From: UBA6623 sp965226435
GTDB lineage: Bacteria > Acidobacteriota > Terriglobia > Bryobacterales > UBA6623
Direction of reading: 5' to 3'
NCBI GenBank assembly: GCA_965226435.1
Contig: CBDDCY010000006.1
Location: 186,001 to 250,000, forward strand
Length of the DNA stretch: 64,000 nt
In this document: positions 51,399 to 60,049 of the stretch, one piece after another
Layout: the number at the start of each line of letters is the position of its first letter
Position numbering within the stretch: position 1 is the stretch's first letter
Notes under the pieces: generated by a model
The model's input: only the letters and a program-made list of their open reading frames with translations
Databases searched by the model: none
What the model was told of the DNA's origin: nothing
Translations under genes and position numbers: made by a program

Positions 51399-52185
51399 CG
51401 AGCGCCAAGTCCATGCTTTTACTATAGACATCGAAAACATTCGAGCCACCCCAGTTGAAAGCGCCGGGGTCATCCTCAACCGCCCGCATTCCCCAATCGG
51501 TCTGGCCGGTGATGGGGTCGACGGGAATTTTTCGTAGAAAGCGGATCTTCTTTTCCTCGGTTTCGTCGTCGAGGTCGCGGCTCATCCCGTCGTTGCGACG
51601 GCCGGAGCGCCTTGAGCCCGAGCCGCCGAACGAGCCGCCGCCGCGGGAGCCGGATGACCCGAAGGAGCCTCCCGAGCCGCCGAACCCGCCGCCGCCGCGA
51701 CCGCCGCCCATGCCGCCCCGCGAGCCGCCGAACGAGCCGCCGCCCATGCTGCCGCCGCCGCGATTGCCGAAGCCGCCGCCTCCGCCGAACGAGCCCCCGC
51801 CGCGATTGCCGCCGCCCATGCCGCCGCGGCCGCGTGAGCCTCCCATTTGGCTCGCCGGAGTGCCGAAGCCGCCTCCTTGCCCCATGCCTCCCATGCCGCC
51901 GGCGCCCATCTGAACCGGGACGCCCTCGACCATGACTTCCAGACTCGGCGGATAGCCGAACGTATCGGGATCAACTTGTCCTAACTGCCCGGTGTCCGCC
52001 ATATCCTTATAGCGGTCGATGGCCTTGCGCATCACCGAAAGCGAGTCCCGAAGGCGACGTTCTTTTTCCCGTTGGATTTTGACATGCGCCAGTGGTAGGG
52101 CGATCGTGGAAAGAATCAGCATGATGCTGAAAGCAACGATCAGCTCGATCAGCGTTAGGCCGGATTGGTGTTTGCGGCGCGACAT
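51373..52185 (-). CDS. Pseudopilin with a 100-residue glycine-rich insertion
   Basis: A protein of about 270 residues. The prepilin leader is RRKHQSGLTLIELIVAFSIMLILSTIALP with cleavage at G-L and Glu at +5. The pilin core continues with IQREKERRLRDSLSVMRKAIDRYKDMADTG and ends KIRFLRKIPVDPITGQTDWGM...NVFDVYSKSMDLALDGSRYSEW. Between PPSLEVMVEGV and KIRFLRK there is a stretch of about 100 residues composed almost only of Gly, Ser, Arg, Met and Phe (GGSFGGSRGGMGGG type). This is not found in ordinary GspG-like proteins. ATG 52185 gives the shortest leader; 52203 is possible. Confidence 0.85.
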   Translation of the reverse strand: MSRRKHQSGLTLIELIVAFSIMLILSTIALPLAHVKIQREKERRLRDSLSVMRKAIDRYKDMADTGQLGQVDPDTFGYPPSLEVMVEGVPVQMGAGGMGGMGQGGGFGTPASQMGGSRGRGGMGGGNRGGGSFGGGGGFGNRGGGSMGGGSFGGSRGGMGGGRGGGGFGGSGGSFGSSGSRGGGSFGGSGSRRSGRRNDGMSRDLDDETEEKKIRFLRKIPVDPITGQTDWGMRAVEDDPGAFNWGGSNVFDVYSKSMDLALDGSRYSEW

Positions 52186-52253
52186 GAATAACTTGCGCGG
52201 CATCGGGCGCCGGCGGCGTTGGGTTGATGACTCCGGCCCCGGTGCCGTCCTTA

Positions 52254-52768
52254 TTATCGAACGGTGACATTAAACTCGGCCGCGGTCACCTGCACGCGCT
52301 GACCGGTGGCGTCGCGAGCCCCGGTTGCGCGTGCCTTCAACGTGGTGGATCCACCCGCCACGCCCTCGAGCACCAAGGTCACCAACAAGCCGCCGCCGTC
52401 GGTGCCTCCGGTTCCCGGGAAGCGGGAAATATTGATGGCCGCCTGGCCGACGTCATTACGAATATTACGGGAAAAGATCAAGTCTTGACCGTCTCCCTGA
52501 AGGAACGTCCCCTCTTGGATTTCCGCTAAGCGGAGGACTTTGGGGTCCCAGCCGAAGCGCATGGGGACGCCGAAGATCTGGTTCACGCCTTCGATAAGGA
52601 CGTTCACCGAAACTTGCTCGCCGGCGGCCACTTGGGGCGCGGCCGGGTCGAAGCGGAAACGGGCTCCGGCGCCGGGTTCCGGCGCGGGCGGTGTGGGGGC
52701 GGGCGTCACCGGCGGAGCGGGTGTCGGCGGCGCTGTCGGCGTCGGCTGCGCCGTTGTCGCCGGCGGGC
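52254..52768 (-). CDS. Cohesin-like C-terminal domain of the secretin, out of frame
   Basis: A reading frame whose first part is the Pro/Thr linker (PATTAQPTPTAPP ...) and then a cohesin/dockerin-binding-type beta domain: FRFDPAAPQVAAGEQVSVNVLIEGVNQIFGVPMRFGWDPKVLRLAEIQEGTF ... AAEFNVTVR. It is continuous in sense with the secretin but one base out of frame at about 52764-52768. Acidobacterial GspD-like proteins often carry such a tail in one chain. It could otherwise be a separate gene starting at GTG 52709, with little evidence. Confidence 0.65.
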
Positions 52769-54718
52769 GGGGGTCGGCGTGGTTTGCTGAGCCGGGGGCG
52801 TCGGGGTCGCCGGGGCCGGCGGCGTCGGCGTCACGCCGACGGCCGGGGTTGGCGGCTCGGCCGCGGCTCGCTGGATCGGCTCGTCGCCGTTTCCGACCTT
52901 TCCGACGGGCGGCAGAGCCGGCGTGTCATTCACCTCCGGCTCGTAGCGCACGCGGTAAATCTGTTCGGTTCCCGAGGCGACCTCTTGAAGGTTGACGTCG
53001 CGAATGTCGGGCAGGCGAACGATGTGAGGAATCAGGACGACCAGAATCTCGTTCTCCGACACTTGCGTGTCCGTGCTGCTGAACAGGCGCCCCAAGATCG
53101 GAATTTCGCCCAGGAAGGGAATGCCCGACTTGGTCTTGAATAGTTGTGACTGCACCAAGCCGCCCAGAATGCTCGCCTCGCCTTCCTGAATGCGGATATC
53201 GTGGGTCACGCGCCGCTGTCCGATGACGGGCTGCGAAATGCCCCCGATGTCGACGAAGTCGCGCACGGTCGAAATTTCGACTTCGATGTGGAGCGAGATC
53301 TCGGAATCATTGTGGATTTTCGGCGTCAGGTCCAACACCACGCCGACATCCGTGTAGGTGAACTGGGTGTTGACTAGGGGGTTGATTCCGACGCCGCCGA
53401 TGCCGGGCTGAAAGCTCCCGGTGGCGATCGGAATGCGATCGCCGATCCGCAGGCTGGCCTGGAAGTTGTCGGCGGCCCGAATGCGGGGTGACTGCAGCAA
53501 GCGTGTATCGGAGCTACTCATCAAGGCCGTCAGCTGCCCGCCCGGCAAGACCGTCGACCAGTCTCGGCTGCTCAGCTTCCCTAAGTTCGAAAGGGGAAGA
53601 CCGCCGCCTTCGCCCGCGCCGACCGCCGCACCCGTGAAGGAAACCGGCAGGCTGATGCCGTCGCCGCCGCCTGAAACCGGAGTAATGCCCAGCTCGCGGT
53701 TGCGCGTTTTGCTGGTCTCGAGCACCAACACGTCGATGATGACCTCGGGGCGAGCCTTGTCGATGTCGTTGATGACCTTTTCGGTCAGCGCAATCTTGTC
53801 GGCCGGTCCGCGCAAGATCAGCGCGTTCATCGACGGCACCGCGAAGACGCGCCGAATATCGGTAAGCCCGCGAATCGCCGTGGCGACCTCTTGCAATTCC
53901 TGGGGCGTGGCGGTGTTCGTCAGATAGAACGTCTGGACGACCTCTTCCTGATAGTCGCGGCGCTTGTTGGAGTTGTCGTTAGTGACGAAGATGGCGTTTT
54001 CCGTGAGCGGTTTCCAGTACGCTTTCGCCAGCAGGCTGACGTAGTCGAGGGCTTGGAAGAGCGTGACGTTTTGGAGTTCCAGCTTGACCTTTTCATCCTG
54101 ATACTCCGAGTCGAAAAGGACGTTGATGCCCGCCAGCTTGGCGACGGTTTCAAAGACTACCTTGCTGTCCTGCTCTTTCGGGATGTTGAGGTTGATCGGC
54201 TCGGTCGAAATCGGCCGCAGCTTGGGGAGTCCCTTGAGTCGGCTGACCCTTTCTTCTCGTTCCCGGCGGGCGCGCTCAAGAGGGCTGAGGCCGATGGCTT
54301 CGGCGGAGCCGCTGTTGGGGTCCGCCTCGAGCTTTGCGCGCTCTTCGATCATTTCGAGCACGCGTTTGCGCTCCTGGGCGGCGACACTCGACGCCGGATC
54401 AATTTCCAGTGCCCGCTGGAACTGATCGAGCGCTTGCTCGACCTCGCCCTGTGCCCGATACACTTGACCGCGATCCACATGCGCCTGCGCCGCGACAAAT
54501 TGCATGCGGCGAACGGAGAGAAGATACCCTTGATGGCCGGAATGTTCGTTGAGGGCTTGCTCGTAGAGTTCGAGAGCGCGGTCATAGTCCCGGCTTAATT
54601 CCGCGCGGCGGGCCTGGTTGTAGAGCTTGCGGCCCTTGCGGGCGCCGGCCTCGAGCGGCGCGGCTAGGGTGGTCAGCATCAGCGTCAGGCAGAGGACGGC
54701 AAGGGTTTGCCGGCGCAT
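52706..54718 (-). CDS. gspD: Secretin (GspD/PilQ-like) with TPR N-terminus, frameshifted at the C-terminus
   Basis: A protein of about 670 residues before the frame runs into an Arg-rich false end. Signal peptide TLAVLCLTLMLTTLAAPLEAG, then TPR-like helices (ARRAELSRDYDRALELYEQALNEH ... QALDQFQRALEIDP). Next come STN/secretin short domain (FETVAKLAGINVLFDSEYQDEKV), N-type rings (VPSMNALILRGPADKIALTEKVINDID) and the secretin pore (GIPFLGEIPILGRLFSSTDTQVSENEILVVLIPHIV). The TPR-bearing secretin is the outer-membrane channel of a type II secretion or pilus system. The pseudopilins follow in the same direction. Confidence 0.88.
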   Translation of the reverse strand: MRRQTLAVLCLTLMLTTLAAPLEAGARKGRKLYNQARRAELSRDYDRALELYEQALNEHSGHQGYLLSVRRMQFVAAQAHVDRGQVYRAQGEVEQALDQFQRALEIDPASSVAAQERKRVLEMIEERAKLEADPNSGSAEAIGLSPLERARREREERVSRLKGLPKLRPISTEPINLNIPKEQDSKVVFETVAKLAGINVLFDSEYQDEKVKLELQNVTLFQALDYVSLLAKAYWKPLTENAIFVTNDNSNKRRDYQEEVVQTFYLTNTATPQELQEVATAIRGLTDIRRVFAVPSMNALILRGPADKIALTEKVINDIDKARPEVIIDVLVLETSKTRNRELGITPVSGGGDGISLPVSFTGAAVGAGEGGGLPLSNLGKLSSRDWSTVLPGGQLTALMSSSDTRLLQSPRIRAADNFQASLRIGDRIPIATGSFQPGIGGVGINPLVNTQFTYTDVGVVLDLTPKIHNDSEISLHIEVEISTVRDFVDIGGISQPVIGQRRVTHDIRIQEGEASILGGLVQSQLFKTKSGIPFLGEIPILGRLFSSTDTQVSENEILVVLIPHIVRLPDIRDVNLQEVASGTEQIYRVRYEPEVNDTPALPPVGKVGNGDEPIQRAAAEPPTPAVGVTPTPPAPATPTPPAQQTTPTPARRRQRRSRRRQRRRHPLRR

Positions 54719-54913
54719 GTCAGCCGAGATGGATAGCGCGGCACGCATCGCCGAGCGAAAACATGCCAAGCTGAAAAACAGGTATCCCGCACAGCGGGTA
54801 GGCCGCGGCCGGGGGGGGCGGAGAGCCGGGTTGTCGAGCACGCGCAATTCTCCCAAAGAGACTTTCTTCTCGTAGAGAATGACGGCCGGGCTTCGGGAAG
54901 CGCGCAAAGAGAA

Positions 54914-55378
54914 ATGAGCGAATCCAAAGGCAATCGCGTCTTGAGCGATAACCGTCGGGCGCGACATAACTACCATTTGCTGGAATACATTCAGGTTGGG
55001 ATTGCCCTGCTTGGCACCGAGGTGAAGTCCGCCCGCGACGGCAAGATTCAGCTTTCCGACGCCTACGCCGCCATCAAGAACAACGAGTTATGGCTGATGA
55101 ATGCGCACATCGGCCACTATGCGCACGGTAATCGCTTGAACCACGAACCGCTGCGGCCCCGCAAGCTGCTCGCGCATCGGCGCGAAATCAATCGCCTCTA
55201 CGGTAAGACCCAGGAGAAGGGTCTGACGCTGATTCCGACCAAGATTTATCTCGAGCGCGGGCGAGTCAAGTGTGATTTGGCGCTGGCGAAAGCGAAGAAA
55301 CTCTACGACAAGCGAGACAAGATCCTACAGCGCGAGGCGGAGGCGGAAGCCAAGGCGGCCATGAGGGAGCATGGGTGA
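54914..55378 (+). CDS. smpB: SsrA-binding protein SmpB
   Basis: A protein of 154 residues. SmpB binds tmRNA and delivers it to stalled ribosomes. NRRARHNYHLLEYIQVGIALLGTEVKSARDGKIQLSDAYAAI is the OB-fold with the conserved AxHxYxxxxxxxAGxxLxGTEVKSxR region, and HEPLRPRKLLAHRREINRL and the basic C-terminal tail (KAKKLYDKRDKILQREAEAEAKAAMREHG) follow. The tail folds in the decoding centre. It is divergent from the secretin gene. No tmRNA gene was recognised in the window. Confidence 0.95.
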   Translation: MSESKGNRVLSDNRRARHNYHLLEYIQVGIALLGTEVKSARDGKIQLSDAYAAIKNNELWLMNAHIGHYAHGNRLNHEPLRPRKLLAHRREINRLYGKTQEKGLTLIPTKIYLERGRVKCDLALAKAKKLYDKRDKILQREAEAEAKAAMREHG

Positions 55379-55447
55379 GGCCGGCGTTGCGACCGCATTC
55401 TCTCGCGGAGGGCGTAGCGAACGGATTTGCCCCAACAGGGGCCCCTG

Positions 55448-55522
55448 GACCGGCACGAGAGCCGGTCGGGCGAGACAAGCGGGCTAGCCCGGGCTAGCTA
55501 GGACCGGCAAGTGTGCCGGTCG
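55448..55522 (+). repeat. Two ACCGGC hairpins downstream of smpB
   Basis: GACCGGCACGAGAGCCGGTC at 55448-55467 and GACCGGCA-AGTG-TGCCGGTC at 55503-55522 are two hairpins of the same stem, with a CTAGCCCGGGCTAG palindrome between. They could be terminator-like or REP elements; there is no T run. Confidence 0.55.
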
Positions 55523-55584
55523 CTACCGGGGGGCCGCGCCTGCTCGAATTCAATCGTCCTACCCAGTTTCTTGCCCGGATGAGC

Positions 55585-55682
55585 GGGCGCGACCGGCGGC
55601 GCGGCTCGGGTGGGTGAAAGTCCGATCTATTGGTAGGAGTTGTGAATCTCCGGGTAGCGCGAAATTTGAAGTTTGAGGCTAG
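55585..55682 (+). repeat. Intergenic repeat family D, copy at 55.6 kb
   Basis: GGCGCGGCTCGGGTGGGTG, TCCGATCTATTGGTAGGAG, TGTGAATCTCCGGGTAGCG and AAATTTGAAGTTTGAGGC match the 30.47-30.61 kb copy. It ends at the stop codon of the next (minus-strand) gene, as does the copy at 26.7 kb. Confidence 0.8.
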
Positions 55683-56596
55683 AAGTAATACCCGGGCCGG
55701 TGCCGCACGCGCAGACGCCGCGTCTTCTTGCCGGAGAGAACAACTTTGATCTTGCGGAAGCCGGGAGCGCCGCCCCGCGTGGGCGAATAGGCCAGGATGT
55801 ATTGGTTACGAATGTCTTGGGCGATCTGCTGGGTGATCTCATTCACTTCGTCGACGCTTTTGGGAAAGTACGCCGCGCCGCCGGTGGCATGCGTCAGGCG
55901 ACGGATGGCTCGGGTTGCCCGTTTGGCCGACCCGCGGTCTTCCGCGCTCAGCAGTCCGACCGCATAGATGACAGTATCGGTTTCCTGCAAGCGGCGGACG
56001 AGTTCCTCCAGCTCCGCGATGCTGGCGTTGTCTTCGCCGTCGGTGACGATCAACAGAACTTGCTTGTCCCATTTGGCCTTATCCTTCAAGTGATCGAGGG
56101 ACATGCCCGCGGCGTCGTAGAGTGCCGTGCCGCCCCGAGAGTCGATTCGCTGTAGGGCGTCTTGCAGGCGTAAGACATCGCTTGTGAAATCGCTGTCGAG
56201 GAAGGCCTCGTCATTGAAATTGACAATGAAAACCTCGTCCTTGGGATTGGAGGCTTTAACGAAGTTGACCGCCGCTGTATTGACCTGTTGGCGCTTGTCG
56301 CGCATGCTGCCGCTGTTGTCCACTAAAATCCCGAGCGAGACGGGAACGTCTTCGCGGCGAAAGATCTTGAGGTTCTGTAGGACGTCTTCCTCGTAGACCT
56401 TGAAAGCGCCTCGAGTCAAGTCAGTGACAAAATGCTCTTCCTTGTCGAGCACGGAAGTGTGCAGGACAACTAATTTCGTATCGGCTTTGAAGGTGAGCCC
56501 GGGATCGTTGCCGCGTTCCTTGCCCGCGGGCTGCGCGACGGCGAGCGCGGTCGAGAGGGCGAGTAGGGCGGAGTGGCGGGCCAGGCGCGAGAGCAT
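55679..56596 (-). CDS. VWFA-related secreted protein
   Basis: A protein of 305 residues with the start MLSRLARHSALLALSTALAVAQ, a signal peptide. The leading domain is LVVLHTSVLDKEEHFVTDLTRGAFKVYEEDVLQNLKIF. The von Willebrand A fold has a full MIDAS: LGILVDNSGSMRDK (DxSxS), GGTALYDAAG and VTDGEDNAS (second metal ligand). It ends NQYILAYSPTRGGAPGFRKIKVVL...RHRPGYYF, the standard ending of the acidobacterial family. The biological role is unknown. The downstream VWFA gene has the same plan, so a tandem duplication is likely. Confidence 0.88.
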   Translation of the reverse strand: MLSRLARHSALLALSTALAVAQPAGKERGNDPGLTFKADTKLVVLHTSVLDKEEHFVTDLTRGAFKVYEEDVLQNLKIFRREDVPVSLGILVDNSGSMRDKRQQVNTAAVNFVKASNPKDEVFIVNFNDEAFLDSDFTSDVLRLQDALQRIDSRGGTALYDAAGMSLDHLKDKAKWDKQVLLIVTDGEDNASIAELEELVRRLQETDTVIYAVGLLSAEDRGSAKRATRAIRRLTHATGGAAYFPKSVDEVNEITQQIAQDIRNQYILAYSPTRGGAPGFRKIKVVLSGKKTRRLRVRHRPGYYF

Positions 56597-56689
56597 GGCA
56601 AAGGATCCGGTTGGGAAGGGCGCCCTACCAGTCAAGCCGTGTCGGGAACTCATATTCATCGTCTTTTCGGTCACATCTCAAGGGCTGTA

Positions 56690-56880
56690 AACGCCATGAA
56701 AATGGGTGTCATTGGCCTTCCTGCCGCCCCTCCAGGGCTCTCCCGGGTGGGGATTCTGCCCAGGGTTGCGCCTTCGGCTCCACCCTGGGCTATATTCCCG
56801 CCGCCGCTTCGCGGCTCAACGTGTTCGGGGTCTTGCCGACTGTAAACGAAATGCACAATACTCTCCAAGGCTATTTTTGG
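56690..56880 (-). repeat. Intergenic repeat family A, copy 7
   Basis: The core at about 56717-56818 on the minus strand is GAGCCGCGAAGCGGC, GAATATAGCCCAGGGTGGAGCC, CCCTGGGCAGA and GCCCTggaGGGGC. The upstream AGAGTATTGTGC is shared with the 17.0 kb copy. It is between the two VWFA genes, about 120 bases before the downstream start. Confidence 0.85.
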
Positions 56881-56905
56881 AGGAGCCCCATTTTTTCATG
56901 GCCCC

Positions 56906-57970
56906 TCAGCGGCTGGGTGCGTAATAGCCCAGCCGATAGTGGGCCCGTAACGGCGGCATGCCGCGAATCTTCGACAGCGTCACGCGGACGCGCCTCCACT
57001 TTCCATCCTTCTTCTGATTCTTTGGGACGTACCCCAAAACGTACTGGTTGCGAAGCTCGATCCCGATGCGGGCGGCCACGTCGGGCAACTCGTTCAGATT
57101 TTCGACCGGGAACTGGCGCCCGCCGGTTTGTTCGGCGATTTCGGTCAGCAAGCTCGGTCCCGATAGCTCTTCCGGGGTGCGGCCGCGCGAGGAAACCGGT
57201 TCAAAAATTCCGATGGCGTATATCTGCACATCGGCTTCCTTCACCAAGCGCTTGATTTCCCGTCCCGTGTAGCGGCTGCTGTTGTCGCCGCCGTCGGAGA
57301 TCACCAGCAAAGCCTTCTTAGTGTTCGCGGCCTCCTTCATCTGGTTGATCGCCAGATAGATGGCGTCGAGCAATGCCGTACGCCCTTTCGATTGGGTGAA
57401 GGTCAGGCGATTCTGAATCTCTTCCAAACTGCGCGTGAAGCCGCCCATTAACTCCGGCCGGTCATTGAACTGGATGAGAAAGAATTCGTCTTCCGGGTTG
57501 GCGGTTCGGAAGAACTGGGCCACGGCCTCGCGGGCCTTGCCCATCTTGTAGCCCATGCTCCCGCTGGCATCGAAAACGATCCCCAACGAGATCGGCGCAT
57601 CCTCGGCTCCGAATTGCGTGATTTCGTGTTCGACCTTGTCCTCGAGCAGCTTGAAATGCTCTTTCTCGAGCCCGGTGACAAGACGACTCATCGGGTCGCT
57701 GACGGTCACGTTGATCAACACCAACGGAACGTCGACCTTGATGGTTTCGGTGCGGATGCCGGTTTCCGAAATCTGAACCGTTTCTTCCGCTCGGTTCTTG
57801 AGGCCTACCTTGGCGTCCTCGGCCAAGCCGCCCACGGGCAGAAGCAACAAGTAGATGAGCGGCTCTGTGATCCTTGGGCGACGGCGAACGAAACAAGCGT
57901 TCCGTGTTCCCCGGCGGAGGGCCGCCCAAAGCCCCCATGTCCAATTTTTTCGTGCGATGGGATGCCGCAA
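56906..57970 (-). CDS. VWFA-related secreted protein
   Basis: A protein of 354 residues. A hydrophobic stretch (EPLIYLLLLPVGGLA) near residue 40 is the signal or anchor. VDVPLVLINVTVSDPMSRLVTGLEKEHFKLLEDKVEHEITQF is the leading domain. The MIDAS is intact: LGIVFDASGSMGYK, GRTALLDAIYLA and VISDGGDNSSRY. It ends NQYVLGYVPKNQKKDGKWRRVRVTLS...HYRLGYYAPSR. It is the first gene of the minus-strand pair and is divergent from pyrG. Confidence 0.88.
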   Translation of the reverse strand: MRHPIARKNWTWGLWAALRRGTRNACFVRRRPRITEPLIYLLLLPVGGLAEDAKVGLKNRAEETVQISETGIRTETIKVDVPLVLINVTVSDPMSRLVTGLEKEHFKLLEDKVEHEITQFGAEDAPISLGIVFDASGSMGYKMGKAREAVAQFFRTANPEDEFFLIQFNDRPELMGGFTRSLEEIQNRLTFTQSKGRTALLDAIYLAINQMKEAANTKKALLVISDGGDNSSRYTGREIKRLVKEADVQIYAIGIFEPVSSRGRTPEELSGPSLLTEIAEQTGGRQFPVENLNELPDVAARIGIELRNQYVLGYVPKNQKKDGKWRRVRVTLSKIRGMPPLRAHYRLGYYAPSR

Positions 57971-57982
57971 TGCGATTAAATT

Positions 57983-58011
57983 TTAACATACAAATCGGCC
58001 TGTGCTAGACT
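57983..58011 (+). promoter_or_regulatory. Candidate promoter of pyrG
   Basis: TTAACA at 57983-57988 and TAGACT at 58006-58011 are separated by exactly 17 bases. This fits a housekeeping-type promoter with imperfect boxes. It would give a 5' leader of about 300 bases. Confidence 0.4.
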
Positions 58012-58271
58012 TGAGCTTTCCGTTGCGCGGCCGGTCGATCTTGTGCTGCTACGACCGGTTCCGAGCAAGCGTTTTTCGGCTCGACACTCTGTTCGATCCT
58101 GTTTCGTCAACGCAAGGTATGCGGATTCGGAATGCCCGGTAGGCGGCCTGTTCGTTCTCAGCGAAAATCAATAGGCCCTTCTCAGCCCCTCCGGTCCACC
58201 TTCTCCTTTTTTCGTGCCGTCGGGTACGTATCCAGTAAATCTCTTGTTTTCTTGATGTTGGGAGTGTTTTC

Positions 58272-58296
58272 CGAGAGCGGCGGGCTGCCGCTCTCG
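58272..58296 (+). promoter_or_regulatory. Strong hairpin in the pyrG leader
   Basis: CGAGAGCGGC-GGGCT-GCCGCTCTCG is a perfect 10-bp stem with a 5-base loop. It ends 23 bases before the pyrG ATG and has no T run behind it. It could hinder or tune translation. Confidence 0.5.
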
Positions 58297-58319
58297 TCTT
58301 CGCGGGTAGTCGAAGGCTT

Positions 58320-59978
58320 ATGAAAAAATATCTGTTTGTCACCGGCGGCGTTGTTTCGTCTTTGGGAAAAGGGATTGCGGCGGCTTCGATTGGCTGCTTG
58401 CTCGAGAGCCGCGGATTGCGCGTCACGCTCCAGAAATGCGACCCCTATCTCAACGTCGATCCAGGCACAATGAGTCCTTTTCAGCACGGTGAAGTTTTCG
58501 TGACCGACGACGGCGCGGAGACGGATCTGGATCTCGGCCACTACGAGCGCTTCACCCACGCCAAGCTGACCCAAGCTAACAACATCACCAGCGGCCGCAT
58601 TTACGAACGGATCTTGGCGAAGGAGAGGCGGGGCGACTATCTGGGCAAAACCGTCCAGGTGATTCCTCATGTGACCAACGAGATCAAGGACGCGATCCGC
58701 AAGGTTTCGACCGACGATGTCGACGTCGTCATCGTGGAGATCGGCGGCACAGTGGGTGACATCGAGTCTCTGCCGTTCCTAGAGGCGATTCGCCAAATGC
58801 GGCACGAGTTGGGGAGGAAGAATTGCGCTTTCGTTCACGTAACGCTGGTTCCGTGGATCGCCGCCGCCGGGGAGTTGAAAACGAAACCCACCCAGCACAG
58901 CGTCAAGGAAATGCGGGGTCTCGGCATTCAGCCCGACATGCTGTTGTGCCGCACCGAAGCAGAGTTATCCGAGGAGCTTCGCGCGAAGATCGCGCTGTTT
59001 TGCGACGTGGACCGCGAAGCCGTGATCGGGGCCCGCGACGTCAGCTCGGTCTACCAGATCCCCGTGATCTTTGCCCGCGAACGGGTGGACGAGATCTTGT
59101 TGCGTCACTTTGAACTCGAAACCCCGCCGCGCGACCTGGCGGCATGGGAGGAAATGCTGCACCGTCTGAAACACCCCCAAGGCGAGGTGACGATCGGCAT
59201 TGTCGGCAAATACGCGAGCTACGAAGATTCCTACAAGAGCCTCAAGGAATCGCTGTTGCACGGCGGCTTACACCACAGGTTGCGGGTCAACGTGAGTTGG
59301 ATCGAAGTGGAGAATATAACCCCCGCGACGGCTCACCATGAGTTGCGCGACGTCGACGGCATTCTCGTCCCGGGCGGCTTTGGGGAACGCGGTATCGAAG
59401 GAAAGATCGAGGCCATTCGCTACGCGCGCGAAAACAAAGTGCCCTACTTCGGAATTTGTTTGGGGATGCAGACGATGGTCATCGAGTTCGCGCGCAATGT
59501 CTGCGGCCTCAAGGACGCTGATTCGACGGAATTCGACCCGGGAACGCCGCATCGTCTATTTTTCAAATTGCGTGAGCTCAAGGGCGTCGAGGATCTCGGC
59601 GGCACGATGCGCCTGGGCGCTTGGCCCTGCCGCATAGCGAAGGACAGCCTGGCGCACGCGGCCTATGGGGCCGATGAAGTCAGCGAGCGCCACCGTCATC
59701 GTTACGAATTCAATCGGGAGTATGGCGAGACGATCGAAAGTCACGGCATGCTGATCTCCGGCGAAACGCCTGACGCCACGTATGTGGAGATCTGCGAATT
59801 ACCCGGTCACCCTTGGTTCTTGGGCTGCCAGTTCCATCCGGAATTCAAGTCGAAACCGCTCGAGCCGCAGCCGCTCTTCCGCGATTTCGTGGGGGCCGCT
59901 TATCGATTCCACGGCACGAGGGTGGCGGGTGAACAGCAGGCCGAGGAGGAGCAGTTCTTGCGCGTGCGCATGGGCTGA
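58320..59978 (+). CDS. pyrG: CTP synthase
   Basis: A protein of 552 residues that makes CTP from UTP, ATP and glutamine. MKKYLFVTGGVVSSLGKGIAAASIGCLLESRG is the synthetase-domain start with its P-loop-like GVVSSLGKG. LQKCDPYLNVDPGTMSPFQHGEVFVTDDGAETDLDLGHYERF follows. The C-terminal class I glutamine amidotransferase has PYFGICLGMQTM (catalytic Cys) and LGCQFHPEFKS (His and Glu). The leader of about 300 bases before the ATG carries a hairpin. kdsA follows 71 bases later, a common pairing since CTP is used for CMP-Kdo. Confidence 0.96.
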   Translation: MKKYLFVTGGVVSSLGKGIAAASIGCLLESRGLRVTLQKCDPYLNVDPGTMSPFQHGEVFVTDDGAETDLDLGHYERFTHAKLTQANNITSGRIYERILAKERRGDYLGKTVQVIPHVTNEIKDAIRKVSTDDVDVVIVEIGGTVGDIESLPFLEAIRQMRHELGRKNCAFVHVTLVPWIAAAGELKTKPTQHSVKEMRGLGIQPDMLLCRTEAELSEELRAKIALFCDVDREAVIGARDVSSVYQIPVIFARERVDEILLRHFELETPPRDLAAWEEMLHRLKHPQGEVTIGIVGKYASYEDSYKSLKESLLHGGLHHRLRVNVSWIEVENITPATAHHELRDVDGILVPGGFGERGIEGKIEAIRYARENKVPYFGICLGMQTMVIEFARNVCGLKDADSTEFDPGTPHRLFFKLRELKGVEDLGGTMRLGAWPCRIAKDSLAHAAYGADEVSERHRHRYEFNREYGETIESHGMLISGETPDATYVEICELPGHPWFLGCQFHPEFKSKPLEPQPLFRDFVGAAYRFHGTRVAGEQQAEEEQFLRVRMG

Positions 59979-60049
59979 TTCCCTTTTCGGGAGTCCCTAT
60001 AACCGCAAGCGACGGGCAAGCCGAGGCGGGGATCTATGATGAGTAGATA

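Noticed and set aside
51455..51913. Proline-rich plus-strand frame of 152 codons
   Set aside because: It is the antisense of the glycine codons in the pseudopilin insertion.
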